20,371 nucleotides of DNA from assembly GCA_024699575.1 (NCBI GenBank), contig JAILPF010000524.1, positions 1 through 20,371 on the forward strand. Reading direction: 5' to 3'. Under the pieces are notes generated by a model. It was given only the letters and a program-made list of their open reading frames with translations. It searched no databases and was not told the origin of the DNA. This DNA comes from Acetatifactor sp. (GTDB lineage Bacteria > Bacillota > Clostridia > Lachnospirales > Lachnospiraceae). Below, in pieces: positions 18,904-20,371 of this stretch. How positions within the stretch are numbered: the stretch's first letter is position 1; each line of letters opens with the position of its first letter. Position numbers and translations under genes: made by a program.

Positions 18904-20043
18904 ATGAAAATACTTGTGGCAATGGATTCGTTTAAAGGAAGTTTGAACTCCAGGGAGGCAAACGGTGCTGTGAACGATGGAATAAAAAAAGCTTGTCCGA
19001 CAGCATATGTCTTGCAATATCAGATTGCGGATGGTGGAGAGGGTACGGTGGAAGCACTGCTTCAAAAACAGGATTATGAGAGAATTACTGTGAAAGTGAC
19101 GGACCCTTTAGGTCGTAAAGTAAACGCACAATACTGCATCATTTCAGAAAAGAAAACAGCGGTTATGGAGATGTCTCAGGCAGCAGGTCTGACATTGTTG
19201 AAGGAGAATGAGAGAAATCCGATATATACTACAACTTTTGGCGTGGGAGAGATGATTCGGGATGCCATTGGCAGAGGAATCCTGGACTTTGTGATTGGAA
19301 TCGGAGGCAGTGCCACCAACGATGCAGGAATCGGTATGCTGCAGGCGTTAGGCTATGAATTTAAAGATGAAAATGGAAAAGAGGTTGGATTTGGCTCCGA
19401 CGGTCTTTCTAAAGTGAAATCCATTCGAAATGACAGGGTGATTCCGGAGATTTACGATTGTCAATTTCGGGTGGCCTGTGATGTGTCCAACCCGTTATAC
19501 GGAAAGCAGGGGTGCAGCATGGTGTTTGGACGGCAGAAAGGGGCCGGACCGGATTTGACATATAAGATGGATGCATGGATGCAGCAGTATGCGGCTGTTG
19601 TGAAAACAATTCTGCCGCACGCAGATGCCGATTATCCGGGAGCCGGAGCAGCCGGAGGACTGGGTTATGCTTTCCATACATTCCTAAATGCAGAGCTGGT
19701 GTCCGGCATTTCGCTTGTCCTAGAATGGAGCGGAATAGAAGAGGCTGTCAGACAGGCAGATATTGTAATCACAGGGGAAGGAAAGCTGGATGCCCAGACG
19801 CTGATGGGAAAGACTCCTTTTGGGGTTGCACAAATAGCGAAGAAGTTTGGTAAGCCGGTCATTGCACTGGCCGGAGCTGTCGGAAGTGACACGGAAACGC
19901 TGAACGATAATGGCATCGATGCATTTTTTCCTATCGTAGACTGTGCGAGAACTCTTGAGGAAGCTATGGACAAAACCGTTGCGTATGAGAATTTGAAACG
20001 CACTGCAGAACAAGTAATGAGATTGATTGGGAGAAGAGAATGA
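18904..20043 (+). CDS. garK: Glycerate 2-kinase, GarK/GlxK family
   Basis: This enzyme phosphorylates D-glycerate to 2-phosphoglycerate with ATP, feeding it into lower glycolysis. The family is the type I glycerate kinase of about 375-380 residues; this one has 379. Recognisable segments are MKILVAMDSFKGSL at the start, IADGGEGTVEAL, VIGIGGSATNDAGIGML, DVSNPLYGKQG, AGAAGGLGYAF, VITGEGKLDAQT and GKTPFGVA. The start is ATG 18904; AAAGAGGG before it acts as the ribosome binding site, and the upstream ATG at 18880 overlaps the promoter -10. Its stop overlaps the following NUDIX gene as ATGA. No glycerate transport or glyoxylate gene is visible nearby. Confidence 0.95.
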   Translation: MKILVAMDSFKGSLNSREANGAVNDGIKKACPTAYVLQYQIADGGEGTVEALLQKQDYERITVKVTDPLGRKVNAQYCIISEKKTAVMEMSQAAGLTLLKENERNPIYTTTFGVGEMIRDAIGRGILDFVIGIGGSATNDAGIGMLQALGYEFKDENGKEVGFGSDGLSKVKSIRNDRVIPEIYDCQFRVACDVSNPLYGKQGCSMVFGRQKGAGPDLTYKMDAWMQQYAAVVKTILPHADADYPGAGAAGGLGYAFHTFLNAELVSGISLVLEWSGIEEAVRQADIVITGEGKLDAQTLMGKTPFGVAQIAKKFGKPVIALAGAVGSDTETLNDNGIDAFFPIVDCARTLEEAMDKTVAYENLKRTAEQVMRLIGRRE

Positions 20044-20371
20044 GCGGATATATCATGGATATGCGAAAACTGGTCGGACATAAAACCTTGATTCAATGTG
20101 CCGGCAGTGTAATCATAGAAAACGGGAAAGGACAAGTGCTTCTTGGAAAGAGAACGGATAACCATATGTGGGGATATTCCGGAGGTTCTATTGAGATAGA
20201 TGAGACAGTGGAAGAGTGCGCAAAACGCGAACTTATGGAGGAAACAGGCCTGATTGCCGAGGAATTGGAATTCTTTATGATTAATTCCGGACCGGAGGCC
20301 CATTATATTTATCCGAATGGCGATGAAGTGTCCAACGTGGAGATTATCTATATCTGTAGAAAATATCACGG
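20040..20371 (+). CDS. NUDIX hydrolase, 3' end cut by the window
   Basis: The frame is open from ATG 20040 to the window end, giving 110 residues of an incomplete protein. Residues 49-71 match the NUDIX box G-x5-E-x7-R-E-U-x-E-E-x-G-U exactly: Gly49, Glu55, Arg63, Glu64, Glu67, Glu68 and Gly70. The family hydrolyses nucleoside diphosphates linked to another moiety, using divalent metal. Preceding text (VIIENGKGQVLLGKRTDNHMW) is typical of MutT-like ADP-ribose or nucleotide hydrolases, but the substrate cannot be assigned. GGGAG at about 20029-20033 precedes the start, and translation is probably coupled to glycerate kinase. Confidence 0.9.
   Translation, partial: MSGYIMDMRKLVGHKTLIQCAGSVIIENGKGQVLLGKRTDNHMWGYSGGSIEIDETVEECAKRELMEETGLIAEELEFFMINSGPEAHYIYPNGDEVSNVEIIYICRKYH

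Noticed and set aside
19665..20369. Antisense open frame of 234 codons over garK and the NUDIX gene
   Set aside because: The + strand carries intact glycerate kinase motifs and a perfect NUDIX box here; the antisense product shows no recognisable domain.

Overview
The window looks like chromosomal DNA of a Gram-positive, anaerobic Firmicute, most likely a Lachnospiraceae-type Clostridium. The grounds are moderate base composition, strong AAGGAGG-type ribosome binding sites, lipobox lipoproteins, an LplA/LplB/YtcP-type oligosaccharide transporter with a transmembrane AraC regulator, and a tryptophan operon under T-box control. The family-level placement is inference from gene style. No rRNA, tRNA, CRISPR array, transposase or phage gene was seen.

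Region 1 (1-8917) is a glycan-uptake operon on the + strand: two sugar permeases, a lipoprotein solute-binding protein, a membrane-anchored AraC-family regulator and a cytoplasmic GH2 beta-galactosidase. Gaps are short and no internal terminator is visible, so the five genes probably form one unit that imports a beta-galactoside-containing oligosaccharide and cleaves it inside the cell. No ATPase subunit is encoded here; a shared MsmX-type ATPase elsewhere is the usual solution.

Region 2 (8918-15833) is a complete tryptophan operon, trpE-G-D-C-F-B-A, with a near-perfect sigma-A promoter only 8 bases after the lacZ stop. It has a T-box leader with a UGG specifier and a strong intrinsic terminator, then a conspicuous palindromic element just before trpE. 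Genes overlap or abut, suggesting translational coupling.

Region 3 (15834-18140) has a STAS domain-phosphotransferase fusion gene followed by a lipoprotein with an FN3-like and an Asp-rich calcium-loop-like segment. The start of the STAS gene is out of frame with its body. The switch point is an A-AAA-AAG heptamer in the same phase as the dnaX programmed -1 frameshift site. This is the most interesting observation in the window.

Region 4 (18124-20371) has a maltose/galactoside O-acetyltransferase on the - strand, convergent with and overlapping the lipoprotein gene. A divergent pair follows on the + strand: glycerate 2-kinase and a NUDIX hydrolase cut by the window end.
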